Positions 1-8,902 are shown, counted from the first letter of the stretch. The stretch: 64,000 nt of DNA from Saccharopolyspora gloriosae (GCF_014203325.1 NZ_JACHIV010000001.1:3535501-3599500); one strand, 5' to 3'. The notes: generated by a model from the letters alone, not told the origin. Numbers and translations: made by a program.

Positions 1-1266
1 GTCGGTGGCGTCGCCGCCCGCGACGACCGGGAGCGGATCCGGCGCACCATCGACGAGGTCCACGCCATGCTCGCCCAGCGGGAGAAGCTGTTCCAGCGCG
101 AACAGATCGACGACATCGCCCAGCTGCGCGGCGTTCAGTCCGACCTGCCCTGCACCGACGTCGTGCTGCTGATCGACGGCTACGGGCAGCTCGCCAGTGA
201 CTTCGAGGCGATCGAGGCCCGGGTGCACGACCTGCTCTCCCGGGGTGCGCGCTACGGCATCCACGTCGTGGCCACCGCCCGCAGGTGGAACGAGGTGCGC
301 GGCGCGCAGCAGGCCACCTTCGGCAACCGCATCGAACTGCGGCTCAACGACGCGGCCGAGTCGAGCATCGAGGGCAAGCTCGCCCGAGGCATCGGCCCGA
401 AGCAGCTGGGCAGGGCGTTGACCGCCGACAAGCTCTACGCCCAGGTCGCACTCCCCCGCTTGGATTCCGCGACCGACTCCGCGGGCTCAGGCTTGCCGGA
501 TGCGGCAGCGTTGGTGCGCGACGGTTGGAGCGGCCCGGTGCCACCACAAGTGCGAGTGCTTCCCGCAGTGCTCGCCCCGCAGGATCTCCCCACCACCGAG
601 CCCGGAACCATCGCGCTCGGTCGCTTCGAGCACGACTTCGAGCCCGCCACGTTGAACCTGTTCGGCCGCGACCAGCACTTCGTGGCCCTCGGCGACACCG
701 GCACCGGCAAGACGAACCTGCTCAAGCTGGTCACCACGACCTTGCTCCAGCAGTACTCCGAGGACGAGATCGTTTTCGCCGTGTTCGACCCCCGCCACGC
801 GCTGGCAGAACTCGTTACCGAATCCCACCTCGGCGGCTACGCATCGAACCACGCGCTGGCCAACGACCTCGCGATGTCGGTCGCCAAGGAACTGTCCAAC
901 CGGCGAGCGGCGGGGAACTCGAACGGCCCGAAGATCGTGCTGGTCATCGACGACTACGACGTCCTCGCCGCTTCCGGCAACCAGCCGCTGGCCCCGTTCG
1001 TGCCCTACCTGGCTTCCGGCCGGGAGCTCGGACTGCACGTGGTCCTGACCCGGCGGGTGATGGGCGCGGCGCGCGGGCTGTTCGAACCGTTCGTGCTGGG
1101 CGTGCGGGAGTCCGGTTGCCTGAGCCTGCTGATGTCCGGGGATCGTTCGGAAGGACAGCTCTTCCCCGGCGTCCGGCCCTCGACGCTGCCACCAGGCCGC
1201 GGCATGTTCATCCGCCCCGGCGACACGGCGCGCGTGGTGCAGACCGCGATGATCGAGGAAACATGA
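1..1266 (+). CDS. eccC: EccC-type ESX (type VII) secretion ATPase, 3' part
   Basis: The reading frame is already open at base 1, so the 5' end lies outside the window. EccC is the FtsK/SpoIIIE-family motor of type VII secretion; it recognises WXG100 substrates at the membrane. Two ATPase modules are visible. One shows only its end, with a Walker B-like VVLLIDGYG. The next is complete, with Walker A GDTGTGKTNLL near base 690 and Walker B KIVLVIDDYD near base 940. The C-terminus matches the last EccC module. Two WXG100-like genes and a toxin follow on the same strand after about 215 bp, which fits an ESX effector locus. Family assignment is firm; which ESX system it belongs to cannot be told from this fragment. 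Confidence 0.87.
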   Translation, partial: VGGVAARDDRERIRRTIDEVHAMLAQREKLFQREQIDDIAQLRGVQSDLPCTDVVLLIDGYGQLASDFEAIEARVHDLLSRGARYGIHVVATARRWNEVRGAQQATFGNRIELRLNDAAESSIEGKLARGIGPKQLGRALTADKLYAQVALPRLDSATDSAGSGLPDAAALVRDGWSGPVPPQVRVLPAVLAPQDLPTTEPGTIALGRFEHDFEPATLNLFGRDQHFVALGDTGTGKTNLLKLVTTTLLQQYSEDEIVFAVFDPRHALAELVTESHLGGYASNHALANDLAMSVAKELSNRRAAGNSNGPKIVLVIDDYDVLAASGNQPLAPFVPYLASGRELGLHVVLTRRVMGAARGLFEPFVLGVRESGCLSLLMSGDRSEGQLFPGVRPSTLPPGRGMFIRPGDTARVVQTAMIEET

Positions 1267-1482
1267 CATATCGGGCGATCCACATTCGATCTTGCGTGAA
1301 CTCGTTGATCACGACTAGATCACGAGGGCATAGTCCGAATGCTCGAAACGGGCTGCGCAGCGATAACCCAGCGCGTACCGGCGAACGGGCGTGCTGATTT
1401 CGACGGTTCGGCCCACAGGAGCTGATCGGCCTATTACGATCTGTCCCGGAAACGTCCGGGTCGAAGACTGGTGAGGTGTGAC

Positions 1483-1815
1483 GTGAAGTTCGACATGGGG
1501 TCGTCGACGCTGTCGTCGTTGACCAAGCAGACGCAGGGTTCCAGCGACGACCTGGGCACGCTGATCCGCCAGCTGATCGCCGCTGCCGAACCGCTGGAGG
1601 GCAAGTTCAACGGCGCCGGACGCGCGGCGTTCGACGGCTTCAAGGCGCGCGCCGACGAGATCACCGCCGAGCTGAACGGATCGCTGAACGCGATCCTCGG
1701 CGGGCAGTCCGGCATGGACACCTCCTTCGTGCAGGGCGACACCGAAATGGCCGACAACGCCACGTCCACGCAGGCCGGTGCCAACTTCGACGCGGCCCGC
1801 TTCGGCGCCCGCTGA
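1483..1815 (+). CDS. WXG100/ESAT-6-like small helical protein
   Basis: A protein of about 110 residues, predicted to be almost wholly helical, with small polar and alanine-rich helices typical of ESX substrates or chaperones. No clear WXG tripeptide is present; the hinge region reads LEGKFNGAGRAAFDGFKA, where F-N-G and F-D-G stand where WXG or YEG would be. I chose GTG 1483 because GAGGTG lies just upstream; an in-frame GTG at 1471 would add four residues. The neighbour at 1834 is a second ESX-size protein, so the two probably form a heterodimer secreted by the EccC machine. Family membership rests on size, helix content and context. Confidence 0.75.
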   Translation: MKFDMGSSTLSSLTKQTQGSSDDLGTLIRQLIAAAEPLEGKFNGAGRAAFDGFKARADEITAELNGSLNAILGGQSGMDTSFVQGDTEMADNATSTQAGANFDAARFGAR

Positions 1816-1833
1816 CCTGGGGGAGAAGAAATC

Positions 1834-2139
1834 ATGACGATGGATCGACGCAGTTTCGACACCGGCACCTCGCAAGCCGTGCAGGGCGACCTCCAGGGCA
1901 TCGTCGGCCGCTTGGAGGCGGTCATCGGCCAGCGCGACCAGGCGGTCGCCGCAGCGATGGCGGACTTCCAGGCCGACGGGGTATCCGACGAGTACCACCA
2001 CGTCGAGCAGCGGTGGAAGTCCGCGGCCGGCGAGGTCCGCCAGATCATCCAGCTCGTCAAGCAGACCATGACGCAGAACGACGACTCCGCGGGCAACGCG
2101 CTCTCCCGCGCCCGTTCCGCCGTGCAAGGCATCGGCTGA
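1834..2139 (+). CDS. WXG100-like ESX protein
   Basis: A 101-residue helical protein starting at ATG 1834 with a good GGGGGAG ribosome site. The segment HHVEQRWKSAAGEVRQI carries a single Trp in the middle of the chain, the place where WXG100 proteins have their turn. The C-terminus is unstructured and Ser/Ala rich. It follows the 1483 gene by 18 bp, so the two are probably co-transcribed and dimerise like EsxA and EsxB. Specific partner and secretion route are inference from the EccC fragment upstream. Confidence 0.77.
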   Translation: MTMDRRSFDTGTSQAVQGDLQGIVGRLEAVIGQRDQAVAAAMADFQADGVSDEYHHVEQRWKSAAGEVRQIIQLVKQTMTQNDDSAGNALSRARSAVQGIG

Positions 2140-2183
2140 TCATCGGTACAGCTCTCAGCTCGACGCGATAGAGGAGTCGATCG

Positions 2184-2525
2184 GTGCAATGGGACATTCA
2201 CCCTGAGCAGGTGCGGGGTGTTCTGGGGCGGACGGCGAGCACGGCCGCCGAATTCGACGGGCACGTCGAGTCGATGCTCTCGGAAATGGAAGGCGCCGCC
2301 GGACAGGCGACCTCGGGGATCATCAGCGAAGCCCTCGCGGGTTTCGCCGAAGCCACCGGCCGGGACCTGCGATTCGTGTACTCCCGAGTCGAATCGGCGA
2401 TCGGCGGGGCGACCACGGCGGTGAACGCCTACCTGCAAGGCGACCACGAGATGGTGCTCAACGCCCAACGCGGCGTCGCCAACGCCCCGGACCCGCGGGC
2501 GCAGATGCCGGGAGGCCACCGGTGA
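2184..2525 (+). CDS. DUF6507-family ESX-associated protein
   Basis: A 113-residue helical protein starting at GTG 2184. Its opening (MQWDIHPEQVRGVL) and overall helical-hairpin make-up match small actinobacterial proteins annotated as DUF6507, which sit beside WXG100 toxins. It ends on a GTGA overlap with the toxin gene at 2522, so the two are translationally coupled. A role as targeting partner or chaperone for the toxin is inference. The DUF assignment is from memory of the family pattern and is moderately sure. Confidence 0.68.
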   Translation: MQWDIHPEQVRGVLGRTASTAAEFDGHVESMLSEMEGAAGQATSGIISEALAGFAEATGRDLRFVYSRVESAIGGATTAVNAYLQGDHEMVLNAQRGVANAPDPRAQMPGGHR

Positions 2526-3799
2526 TCAATCCGGGTGCCATCCCGCAGATCCCCGGCGACATGGGCGCGTTGTCCACGCACGCCGCAGCAGTGGGCACCG
2601 CCGGTACCGGCATCGCCGACACCGGCTCGGACGTGCACGCGAACTGGCAGGCCCTGGCGCCCGCCTACATCGCCCCGGAGTCCGGCCAGCTGCTCCAGGC
2701 CACCGCGCCCGTCGCCCAGGTCGCCGGGAACATCGGCCGCGACGTGGAACAGGTCTCCGGCGCGCTGAAGGCCTACGCCGACGAGGTCCGCCCCATCCAG
2801 CAGCGCCTGCGCGACCTGAAAGCCCAAGCCGAACAGCTCGTCGCCGACATCCACAGCTACGAGAACCAGAAACCCAGCAACTCCGAACTCGCCGCCAGCG
2901 CCAAGACCGGCATTGTCCCCGAGAAGGACTGGACCGACGACGGAGACCTCGTCGACCGCGACGGCCAGATCATGAGCGCCGTCAACCAGGCCATCGCGGA
3001 TTGGATGGCCGCGCAACGCCGCTGCGCCAACAGCATCACCGCTCTCTACGGCGGCACCCACTACACCGCGGACAACGCCGACGGGAACCAGACCGCAGGC
3101 GAATACGGCTACACCGCCGACCAACTCACCGCAGCCGCCGGAAGCGACGAAGGCCTCCCCTGGGGCAAAACCGAGGACACCGGCAACCCGCTCTCCGACA
3201 TCGGGCACTTCGTCCTCGACCTCGGCGGCCTCGTCCCCGGCATCGGCGAGCTCGCCGACGGAGCCAACGCCGCCTGGTACACCGCCGAAGGCGACTACGC
3301 CAACGCCGGACTCTCAGCAGCCGCAATGATCCCGTTCGTGGGATGGGGAGCCACCGGCGGCAAACTCGTCGGCAAGGGCGCGAAGGTCGTGACGCCTGGA
3401 AATGTAAAACCCCTCGATGTCGGGAAGTACAGCGATCTCAAAAAATACGAGAAGGTCGGCGACAATTTGGAGCACGACCACATCCCGTCGTCAGCCGCAC
3501 TCAAGAAAGCCAAAGAAGAAGAATTGGGCCGCAAACTAACCCCTCAAGAAAGAAGGGATCTCCACAACGAAGGAATCGCTATCGAGGTCCCGAGGGAAGT
3601 TCACGCCAAGGGCGACACGTGGCGGCACAAAAACACCCAGGATCAGATCAGTACCGACGCATCCGATCTTGGCACTGCAGCGAGCAGGGACTACAATACA
3701 GCCCGAAAGAACCTTATCGACCATGGCTACTCAGCCGAAGAGGTCGATGCAGCCATCGAAACCATGCGTCAACTGAACCGAGAAAAGGGAATTGGATGA
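2522..3799 (+). CDS. Type VII polymorphic toxin with C-terminal HNH-like nuclease domain
   Basis: A 425-residue modular protein starting at GTG 2522. Residues 1-150 form a helical WXG/LXG-like secretion domain. Around residues 230-280 lies a glycine-rich pre-toxin segment (LVPGIGELADGANAAWY...), well known from polymorphic toxins. The last 120 residues form a lysine-rich, charged toxin tip with NLEHDHIPSSAAL, a DHxPS pattern typical of HNH/LHH-type nucleases, and downstream His residues (HAKGDTWRH). Base composition falls sharply at about 3395, exactly where the toxin tip begins, a sign of tip exchange. The gene ends on an ATGA overlap with the probable immunity gene. Nuclease activity is predicted from motif pattern and not certain. 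Confidence 0.8.
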   Translation: MINPGAIPQIPGDMGALSTHAAAVGTAGTGIADTGSDVHANWQALAPAYIAPESGQLLQATAPVAQVAGNIGRDVEQVSGALKAYADEVRPIQQRLRDLKAQAEQLVADIHSYENQKPSNSELAASAKTGIVPEKDWTDDGDLVDRDGQIMSAVNQAIADWMAAQRRCANSITALYGGTHYTADNADGNQTAGEYGYTADQLTAAAGSDEGLPWGKTEDTGNPLSDIGHFVLDLGGLVPGIGELADGANAAWYTAEGDYANAGLSAAAMIPFVGWGATGGKLVGKGAKVVTPGNVKPLDVGKYSDLKKYEKVGDNLEHDHIPSSAALKKAKEEELGRKLTPQERRDLHNEGIAIEVPREVHAKGDTWRHKNTQDQISTDASDLGTAASRDYNTARKNLIDHGYSAEEVDAAIETMRQLNREKGIG

Positions 3800-4239
3800 C
3801 AGTCACTGGCGAAGTAGCCGTAATGCTAGATGTACTGGGATACCGCCAGGGCGATAATCGCATTCTCGACGCAATCGCACTAGTTGGACCAAACATGGAA
3901 GTCGAGGAGCTCGACTTCGATGGCGAAAAGTCAACACATTTCATCTTCAAGCCGTCCGGAACAGATTTCATCTTCGAAGATGACGTCTTGGTTTCGATCA
4001 TGATACGCACGCAGCCGGACAGTAAAGATGAGACCTATGCGCTTTATCCGCGACCGACAGCACTGGTCGATGGACTCTCTCCTACCGCAAGCCGCACAGA
4101 AGTAACAGCGCTCCTGGGCACCCCGGAGCGAGTCGGCCCAAATTTTGACCGATACGAAGCGAACGGTCGGTATCTTCATTTCGAGTTCGATTCAGACGAA
4201 CATGTAACTATGATTTCTACACTTCTTGAACCGATCTAA
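3796..4239 (+). CDS. Probable immunity protein for the upstream toxin
   Basis: A 147-residue acidic protein starting at ATG 3796 and overlapping the toxin stop (ATGA). It is rich in Asp/Glu, as are many nuclease inhibitors, and is predicted to be mainly beta strand. It shares the lower GC content of the toxin tip and not that of the rest of the window, so tip and immunity gene were probably acquired together. No family is recognised. The immunity role is inferred from position, size, charge and composition. Confidence 0.72.
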   Translation: MTVTGEVAVMLDVLGYRQGDNRILDAIALVGPNMEVEELDFDGEKSTHFIFKPSGTDFIFEDDVLVSIMIRTQPDSKDETYALYPRPTALVDGLSPTASRTEVTALLGTPERVGPNFDRYEANGRYLHFEFDSDEHVTMISTLLEPI

Positions 4240-4492
4240 CGATCACACACTGACATCGTCACCCACGCTGAAAAACTCCACTACCGACTTAGCGCCAACG
4301 AGCACCAGTTCGCCGCAACCATCATTCAGTGCCCGAGCAAGTAGATGGGTTGAACTGTTGTAGAGACTTACTACGTAGGCGCTGATCACGGAACATAAGC
4401 AGCCACGGCGGGTTTCTCGTGTTACGAATTCGCCCCGAAGTCCTACTGTCTCCGCCGGACTCCCTCAGAACACAACGAGAGACGGTACGTCG

Positions 4493-5305
4493 ATGACGCT
4501 CACGCTAGGTCCGATTCTGCACAGCGCCGACATCGACCCCGGCGAGACTCATGTGATCCGTCACGCCTACGTACGTGAGCATGAGGACAGCGGATTGCCA
4601 GGCATCCACGCAGATTCCACCGACGCAGAGATCTTGCGGTACACGAGCCAGCAGTCTGCGAGACCACGAATCTTCCCAACCGTTGCGCCCCGAACCTGGA
4701 TCGTGTTCATCCGGGAGGGCGGTAACCGGGCCCGGCTCTGGTCGGTGTTGAAAAACAACGGCGAGATATCCAACGATGGGAAGCTCCGCACGTTCGATCT
4801 CGTCGTCTCCGAGCAGTTGGCCGACCTCAAGAACCGCTTGGTGATCGGCTGGAAATCACCGCGCACTTGGCGGATCAACGCTACGACGGCCGCCGGCTAC
4901 CCGGTATTCGAGATCGCCGACGCAGAGCCGGTGCCGTTCCCCGGCTTCGACCGGCTTGCTCTGGGCTACGTGGAACTCCAGGCCGTGATGCGCGAGCATC
5001 GCTACTCCTCCTGGCATACCGCGCTGGCGTCGGTGACAGGCGTCTACCTGATCACCGACACCCACGACGGACGGCAGTACGTCGGCAAGGCCGACGGCGC
5101 GGAAAGCATCCTCCAGCGTTGGCGGTCCTACGCTGCCAACGGTCACGGCGGCAACATCGAGCTACGCAAGCTCAATCCGGCGACCTTCCGATTCTCGCTG
5201 CTACGGGTATTCGACCCAACAACTCCCACGCGGCAAATCGACATCGCCGAGAGCCACTTCAAGGACGCCCTCGACACACGCAAGCACGGCCTGAACCGCA
5301 ACTGA
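4493..5305 (+). CDS. GIY-YIG nuclease-domain protein
   Basis: A 270-residue protein starting at ATG 4493. The C-terminal 90 residues contain a GIY-YIG nuclease module: GVYLITDTHDGRQYVGKADG (GVY...YVG is the GIY-YIG pair), then the conserved Arg in LQRWRSY and a downstream Glu (ESHFKDAL). The N-terminal 180 residues are not recognised and resemble stand-alone DNA-acting proteins of mobile elements and restriction systems. It lies 65 bp from CRISPR array 1. Target and role are unknown; self-immunity, restriction or DNA repair are all possible. Confidence 0.8.
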   Translation: MTLTLGPILHSADIDPGETHVIRHAYVREHEDSGLPGIHADSTDAEILRYTSQQSARPRIFPTVAPRTWIVFIREGGNRARLWSVLKNNGEISNDGKLRTFDLVVSEQLADLKNRLVIGWKSPRTWRINATTAAGYPVFEIADAEPVPFPGFDRLALGYVELQAVMREHRYSSWHTALASVTGVYLITDTHDGRQYVGKADGAESILQRWRSYAANGHGGNIELRKLNPATFRFSLLRVFDPTTPTRQIDIAESHFKDALDTRKHGLNRN

Positions 5306-5370
5306 CGGCCGCACTCTTTCCGATCACCGATGGAGATTCCGACCTGCCTACTGGAAGATGACCGCAATGT

Positions 5371-5705
5371 CGGAACACCTCCACGCGTGTGGAGAGCACA
5401 TCCGGTCGATCAGCCGCCCGCCGCGGGTCTCCGGAACACCTCCACGCGTGTGGAGAGCACGCACCCCCCCCCGGTTGAGCCCTTGCGGGCAGACGGAACA
5501 CCTCCACGCGTGTGGAGAGCACGGCACCACCATCTACAGCGCCGCCACCGTCACCGGAACACCTCCACGCGTGTGGAGAGCACTCCCACCCGCCTTCGAT
5601 GAACGAGTCGTAGAGCGGAACACCTCCACGCGTGTGGAGAGCACCAGGCCGAGCCGAGCAGGCCGATAATGCCGGACGGAACACCTCCACGCGTGTGGAG
5701 AGCAC
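5371..5705 (-). CRISPR. CRISPR array 1, type I-E, 6 repeats
   Basis: Six identical 29-bp repeats start at 5371, 5432, 5494, 5555, 5616 and 5677, separated by five spacers of 32-33 bp. Read on the minus strand each repeat begins GTGCTCTCCAC and ends GGAGGTGTTCCG, a type I-E palindromic repeat. The conserved leader lies on the right (5706 onward), so the array is transcribed leftwards. The repeat differs from array 3 in the central base pairs and near its 3' end (GTTCCG against GGTCCG). No cas gene adjoins it; the likely Cas6e partner is 31 kb away. Confidence 0.96.
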
Positions 5706-5760
5706 CCTTTGCGAACTGCGGTTTTAGAAGGGGTGTTGCACGTTTTGGGAGGGAGTCATG
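5706..5760 (-). promoter_or_regulatory. CRISPR leader of array 1
   Basis: On the minus strand the bases just before the first repeat read TTCTAAAACC-GCAGTTCGC-AAAGG. The same core precedes array 3 (37852-37874) and, in minus orientation, array 2. A shared element at three arrays marks it as the leader-proximal signal used for integration and transcription start. The full leader length is not determined here. Confidence 0.75.
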
Positions 5761-5935
5761 TTGAGACCGGTTCTGACCTTCCTCGGCGCCTCCGTGGCCA
5801 ACAGCCGGTCATCGGGTAGGTCGCCGAACGAAGCGAACCGACTTCGCCGGTGTAGCTCGAAAAGCGCCACGGCAGCTGTCGTAACCCGGTGCTGGTCATG
5901 GCGGCGGCCTCCACGATCCTCGTCGTGTCGAACCG

Positions 5936-6157
5936 TCAGCGTTGCGAGGAACGGCCGACTAAGTCGATGAAGGCGGCCCACCGTGCAGCCGACACACCGA
6001 GCACCGGACCTTCCCCGTGTTCCTTGCTGTCGCGGACGTGTACGAGATCGGCACCGAAGCACACCTCGACGCACTGGTTGCCGTTCGGGTTGCTGTACGA
6101 GCTCTTGAACCAGACTCCCCGCGTGCGGCGGGCGGCATCTGCGTCGGTCGAGGTCAT
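5936..6157 (-). CDS. DUF397 protein
   Basis: A 73-residue protein with the family signature WFKSSYSNPNGNQCVEV, followed by VHVRDSKEHGEGPVL and a terminal W-x-x-F-I helix. DUF397 proteins are small actinomycete partners of XRE/DUF5753 regulators. The gene lies 41 bp downstream of exactly such a regulator on the same strand. Together they form the common antitoxin-like regulatory pair whose best-known members influence antibiotic production and development in Streptomyces. The function of this copy is unknown. Confidence 0.92.
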   Translation of the reverse strand: MTSTDADAARRTRGVWFKSSYSNPNGNQCVEVCFGADLVHVRDSKEHGEGPVLGVSAARWAAFIDLVGRSSQR

Positions 6158-6198
6158 CTCTGCTGCGATCCTTCAACGTCGGTGCTCGGGTGGGCGAA

Positions 6199-7047
6199 CT
6201 ACAGCTCGTCCGCGAAGTCGAGCAGCAACCGGCGCGTCTGTTCCGGGCCGACCGCGGCAGCCTTCTGCTGCTCCCACAGCGCCAGGGACTGCGCCGCTCG
6301 CTTGCTGTCATCCACGTACGAACCAGCGTCATGGTGTTCCAGGTAAACGATACTGACCGGAGGCTTCGTGTCGTACCCGAAGATGCTGTAGTCGTGACCT
6401 TGGCCCATGTAGTAGCCGACTCCGAACGGCACTACCTGGATCTCGACGTTAGGCCGATCAAGCTCCTCTATCAGCCGGTTGACCTGCTCCCTCATGATCT
6501 CGGCGCTTCCCGCGGTCCGCCTGAGCGCCGCCTCGTCAACGACGAACCAGAACTTCTGCGCCGTGTTGTTCAGCACATGCTGACGTGCAAGCCGGTCGGC
6601 GGTGTCGCTGTCGATCTGCTCCTGACTCGGGGAAGGCCTCCAAGCGCGGAACAGCGTCCGCATGTAGCCCTCCGTTTGCAGCAATCCAGGAATGACCAGC
6701 GATTGGTACGAGAAGAAGCGCTGACAGCTGGGCTCCATGTCGACGAGCAGCCGGAGATGCTGCCGGAACCGTGAGCTGAAGGCGCCACGCTTCGCCCGGC
6801 GGTTGCCTTCGGCTTGGAGGTCCCGCGCGTACGCCCGGTCCGCCTCTTCCGCCCCGTACGCCTCGAGCAGGGCGTCCAGCTCCATCGCTCGGATGCCACT
6901 GCCCGACTCGATGTGGGCGATCTTCTGCTGAGTGCAGCGCAGCACCGACGCGGCGTCGGCTTGCGTGAGCCCCGCATTCGTCCGCTGCCGCGCGAGTTCG
7001 TTCCCCATCACGATCTTCATGACCGCGGGCGGGAGCTGCCGGACCAC
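6199..7047 (-). CDS. XRE-family HTH regulator with DUF5753 domain
   Basis: A 282-residue protein. I chose GTG 7047 because GGAGGT sits directly before it; the open frame runs further upstream without a comparable site. Residues 10-70 form an XRE helix-turn-helix (LARQRTNAGLTQADAASVL...QQKIAHIESG). The remainder is the DUF5753 domain (FFSYQSLVIPGLLQTEGYMR, then FVVDEAALRR and QVVPFGVG). It pairs with the DUF397 gene downstream. Such pairs are often described as Scr1-type toxin-antitoxin-like regulators; their ligand is unknown. Confidence 0.93.
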   Translation of the reverse strand: MVRQLPPAVMKIVMGNELARQRTNAGLTQADAASVLRCTQQKIAHIESGSGIRAMELDALLEAYGAEEADRAYARDLQAEGNRRAKRGAFSSRFRQHLRLLVDMEPSCQRFFSYQSLVIPGLLQTEGYMRTLFRAWRPSPSQEQIDSDTADRLARQHVLNNTAQKFWFVVDEAALRRTAGSAEIMREQVNRLIEELDRPNVEIQVVPFGVGYYMGQGHDYSIFGYDTKPPVSIVYLEHHDAGSYVDDSKRAAQSLALWEQQKAAAVGPEQTRRLLLDFADEL

Positions 7048-7277
7048 ATCTACCTCCGATTCACCTCTGGACACGGGCGCACCACCGCAGAACAAGTTCA
7101 CCCGTTCAGTTATGTACTCAAGTTGAGTACACGAGTTACGGTATTGCGCACTGGGGATGCGATGACAGGAGAGCTTCCGCCTCGATCCCTTCGAGTACAC
7201 AAGTTACCGCTCTCGCCGAGCGGACAGAGTGCAGACACGCGCGGCGATCCACCGGCCCGCAGAGGAAAAGAGGTCCC

Positions 7278-7544
7278 ATGTCCGCATCACCGACTTCGTC
7301 GGACTCACCTCCGTCTCCGAACGCGGGTGACGTGGTCGAGCAAGCGCACGCCGTTCAGCACCGGCTCCTCGCACTGGTAGCGGCGTTGGAGGCGCCAGCC
7401 GCGGTGACCGCCGAGGACTGCACTCGGCTCGCGGCTTCACTTCGAGGCTTCGCGAAGAGCCTCGATCGCTTCGGCGGGCGCTGCCCCACCTCGTCGCCGA
7501 GCTCCGAGACGCGCACCTGGGTGTTCCCCGGCCAGCAGCGTTGA
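7278..7544 (+). CDS. Small hypothetical protein
   Basis: An 88-residue protein starting at ATG 7278 with GAGGT just upstream. The N-terminal 15 residues are a Ser/Pro-rich tail, followed by a single helical segment (VVEQAHAVQHRLLALVAALE) and another helix with Arg and Leu. No family is recognised. It opens a run of small element genes transcribed rightwards and is divergent from the DUF5753 regulator. It may be a regulated target of that pair, by position only. Confidence 0.5.
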   Translation: MSASPTSSDSPPSPNAGDVVEQAHAVQHRLLALVAALEAPAAVTAEDCTRLAASLRGFAKSLDRFGGRCPTSSPSSETRTWVFPGQQR

Positions 7545-7779
7545 CCCGAACTCCTCGAACCGGACGGACCCCGACCGCCGGTTCGGGGCGCACCGGCACC
7601 TGACCGCCCCCTCGGCAGGTGCTGGTAGCCGGCCGCGTGACGTGCTCCCCCGAGCGTCACCGGCCAGCCCGGCCGCACGACCGCCTTCCCGGTCGTGCGG
7701 TCGGGCCCGGCTGCCTCGCGGGAGCCACTTCGAACGGATCAGCACGTGGCGATCCGCCTCCCGAACAGGACTTCACCTG

Positions 7780-8025
7780 ATGACCACCCGTACCTACGGA
7801 CTCCCCTGCGCGTGGCACTACGAGGCCGCCCGCGGGATCACGCTGCGCTGGGGACGACCCGACGGCCACTTCACCGTCCACAACGGTGACCAGCGCGGCA
7901 AGCGCGACGACCACGCCCTGATCGACACCGTGCGCGTCAGCAACCCGTGGCAGGACGACGCCGACGTCGCCGCCAAAGCACGCGCTTGGGCGCGCGCCAA
8001 CCCTCGGAACGGAGGAAGACCATGA
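7780..8025 (+). CDS. Small hypothetical protein coupled to LuxR-type HTH gene
   Basis: An 81-residue protein starting at ATG 7780. It contains aromatic and basic residues (GLPCAWHYEAARGITLRWGR) and is predicted alpha/beta. It ends in an ATGA overlap with the HTH gene at 8022, so both are translated together. No family is recognised; many actinobacterial mobile elements carry similar short ORFs. Confidence 0.6.
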   Translation: MTTRTYGLPCAWHYEAARGITLRWGRPDGHFTVHNGDQRGKRDDHALIDTVRVSNPWQDDADVAAKARAWARANPRNGGRP

Positions 8026-8420
8026 GCAACGAGTACCCCGACCGGATCGCCGCGTTGAAGCTGCACGCCGTGCCCACCCCCGCCGAAATGGACGTGGCGC
8101 GGTTGTTGTCGTGCGGACTGACCAACAGCGCCATCGCAACTCGGATCTACCGCAGCGAAGACACCGTCAAGTGCCACATACGGCACCTCCTGCGCAAAAC
8201 CGGCGCCACGAGCAGATCCGGGCTCGTGATCTGGATGTACGAAAGCGGTCACGCCGTGCCCGGCCAAGCCTGTTTTCCCGACTGCCCGCGCCTCCCGGCG
8301 AGCCCACCTCCTCCGAGCTCCGCCGTCGCCCACAACCACGCGGCGGCACGCCTGCACCGCACGCTCACCGCCGCCCGCGCCGATGTCGAAGCCGCACTCA
8401 CCCGCCTCGGCACGCTCTGA
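8022..8420 (+). CDS. LuxR-type HTH protein (stand-alone), copy 1
   Basis: A 132-residue protein with a LuxR/GerE helix-turn-helix at residues 18-62: VARLLSCGLTNSAIATRIYRSEDTVKCHIRHLLRKTGA. There is no receiver or sensor domain; the C-terminal half is a Pro-rich linker and a short helix (LHRTLTAARADVEAALTRL). A strong GGAGGAAG site precedes ATG 8022. A second, related gene follows at 8444, so this is a local duplication. Probably a DNA-binding regulator of the element; its target is unknown. Confidence 0.8.
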   Translation: MSNEYPDRIAALKLHAVPTPAEMDVARLLSCGLTNSAIATRIYRSEDTVKCHIRHLLRKTGATSRSGLVIWMYESGHAVPGQACFPDCPRLPASPPPPSSAVAHNHAAARLHRTLTAARADVEAALTRLGTL

Positions 8421-8443
8421 GACCACGACCAGGAGGAAGAACC

Positions 8444-8902
8444 ATGGTCGAATTCCCCGACAGAACCGACCGGCTCGATCTCGACGCCGTGCTCTCGCAC
8501 ACCGATCTCGTCCTAGCTCGACTGATCAGTTGCGGGTTGTCCAACGCGGTGATCGCCAGCCGGCTGCACCGCAGCTGTGCCGGAATCCGGGCCCAGACCA
8601 GCAAACTTCTACGCCGCACCGGTGCGCGCTCGCGAACCCAGCTCGTGGTCTGGATGTACGAAACGGGTCACGTCATCCCCGGCATAGCCGCCAACCCGGA
8701 CGGTCCCCGATCGCCGCAACCGGGCTCGGGCAGGGCGCTCTCCCCGGAGCAGGCCACCGCGATGAGCCTGCCCGCGCTGCGCAGGCAGCTCACCACCACC
8801 CGCAACGACCTCGCCACGCTCGCCCGGGTCTTGGAAAGGCCCCGCGTACCCCGGCTCCCATCGGCGACCCCGCCCGCGAAGCACGGAAAGTTCCGACCAT
8901 GA
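8444..8902 (+). CDS. LuxR-type HTH protein (stand-alone), copy 2
   Basis: A 152-residue paralogue of the 8022 gene, with the same core LARLISCGLSNAVIASRLHRS and the same WMYETGHVIPG segment after the HTH. The recognition helix differs (CAGIRAQTSKLLRR against DTVKCHIRHLLRK), so the two copies probably bind different sites. The C-terminus again carries a helix of the type LPALRRQLTTTRNDLATL. AGGAGGAAG precedes ATG 8444, and the gene ends on an ATGA overlap with the HAD-Nudix gene. Confidence 0.8.
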   Translation: MVEFPDRTDRLDLDAVLSHTDLVLARLISCGLSNAVIASRLHRSCAGIRAQTSKLLRRTGARSRTQLVVWMYETGHVIPGIAANPDGPRSPQPGSGRALSPEQATAMSLPALRRQLTTTRNDLATLARVLERPRVPRLPSATPPAKHGKFRP

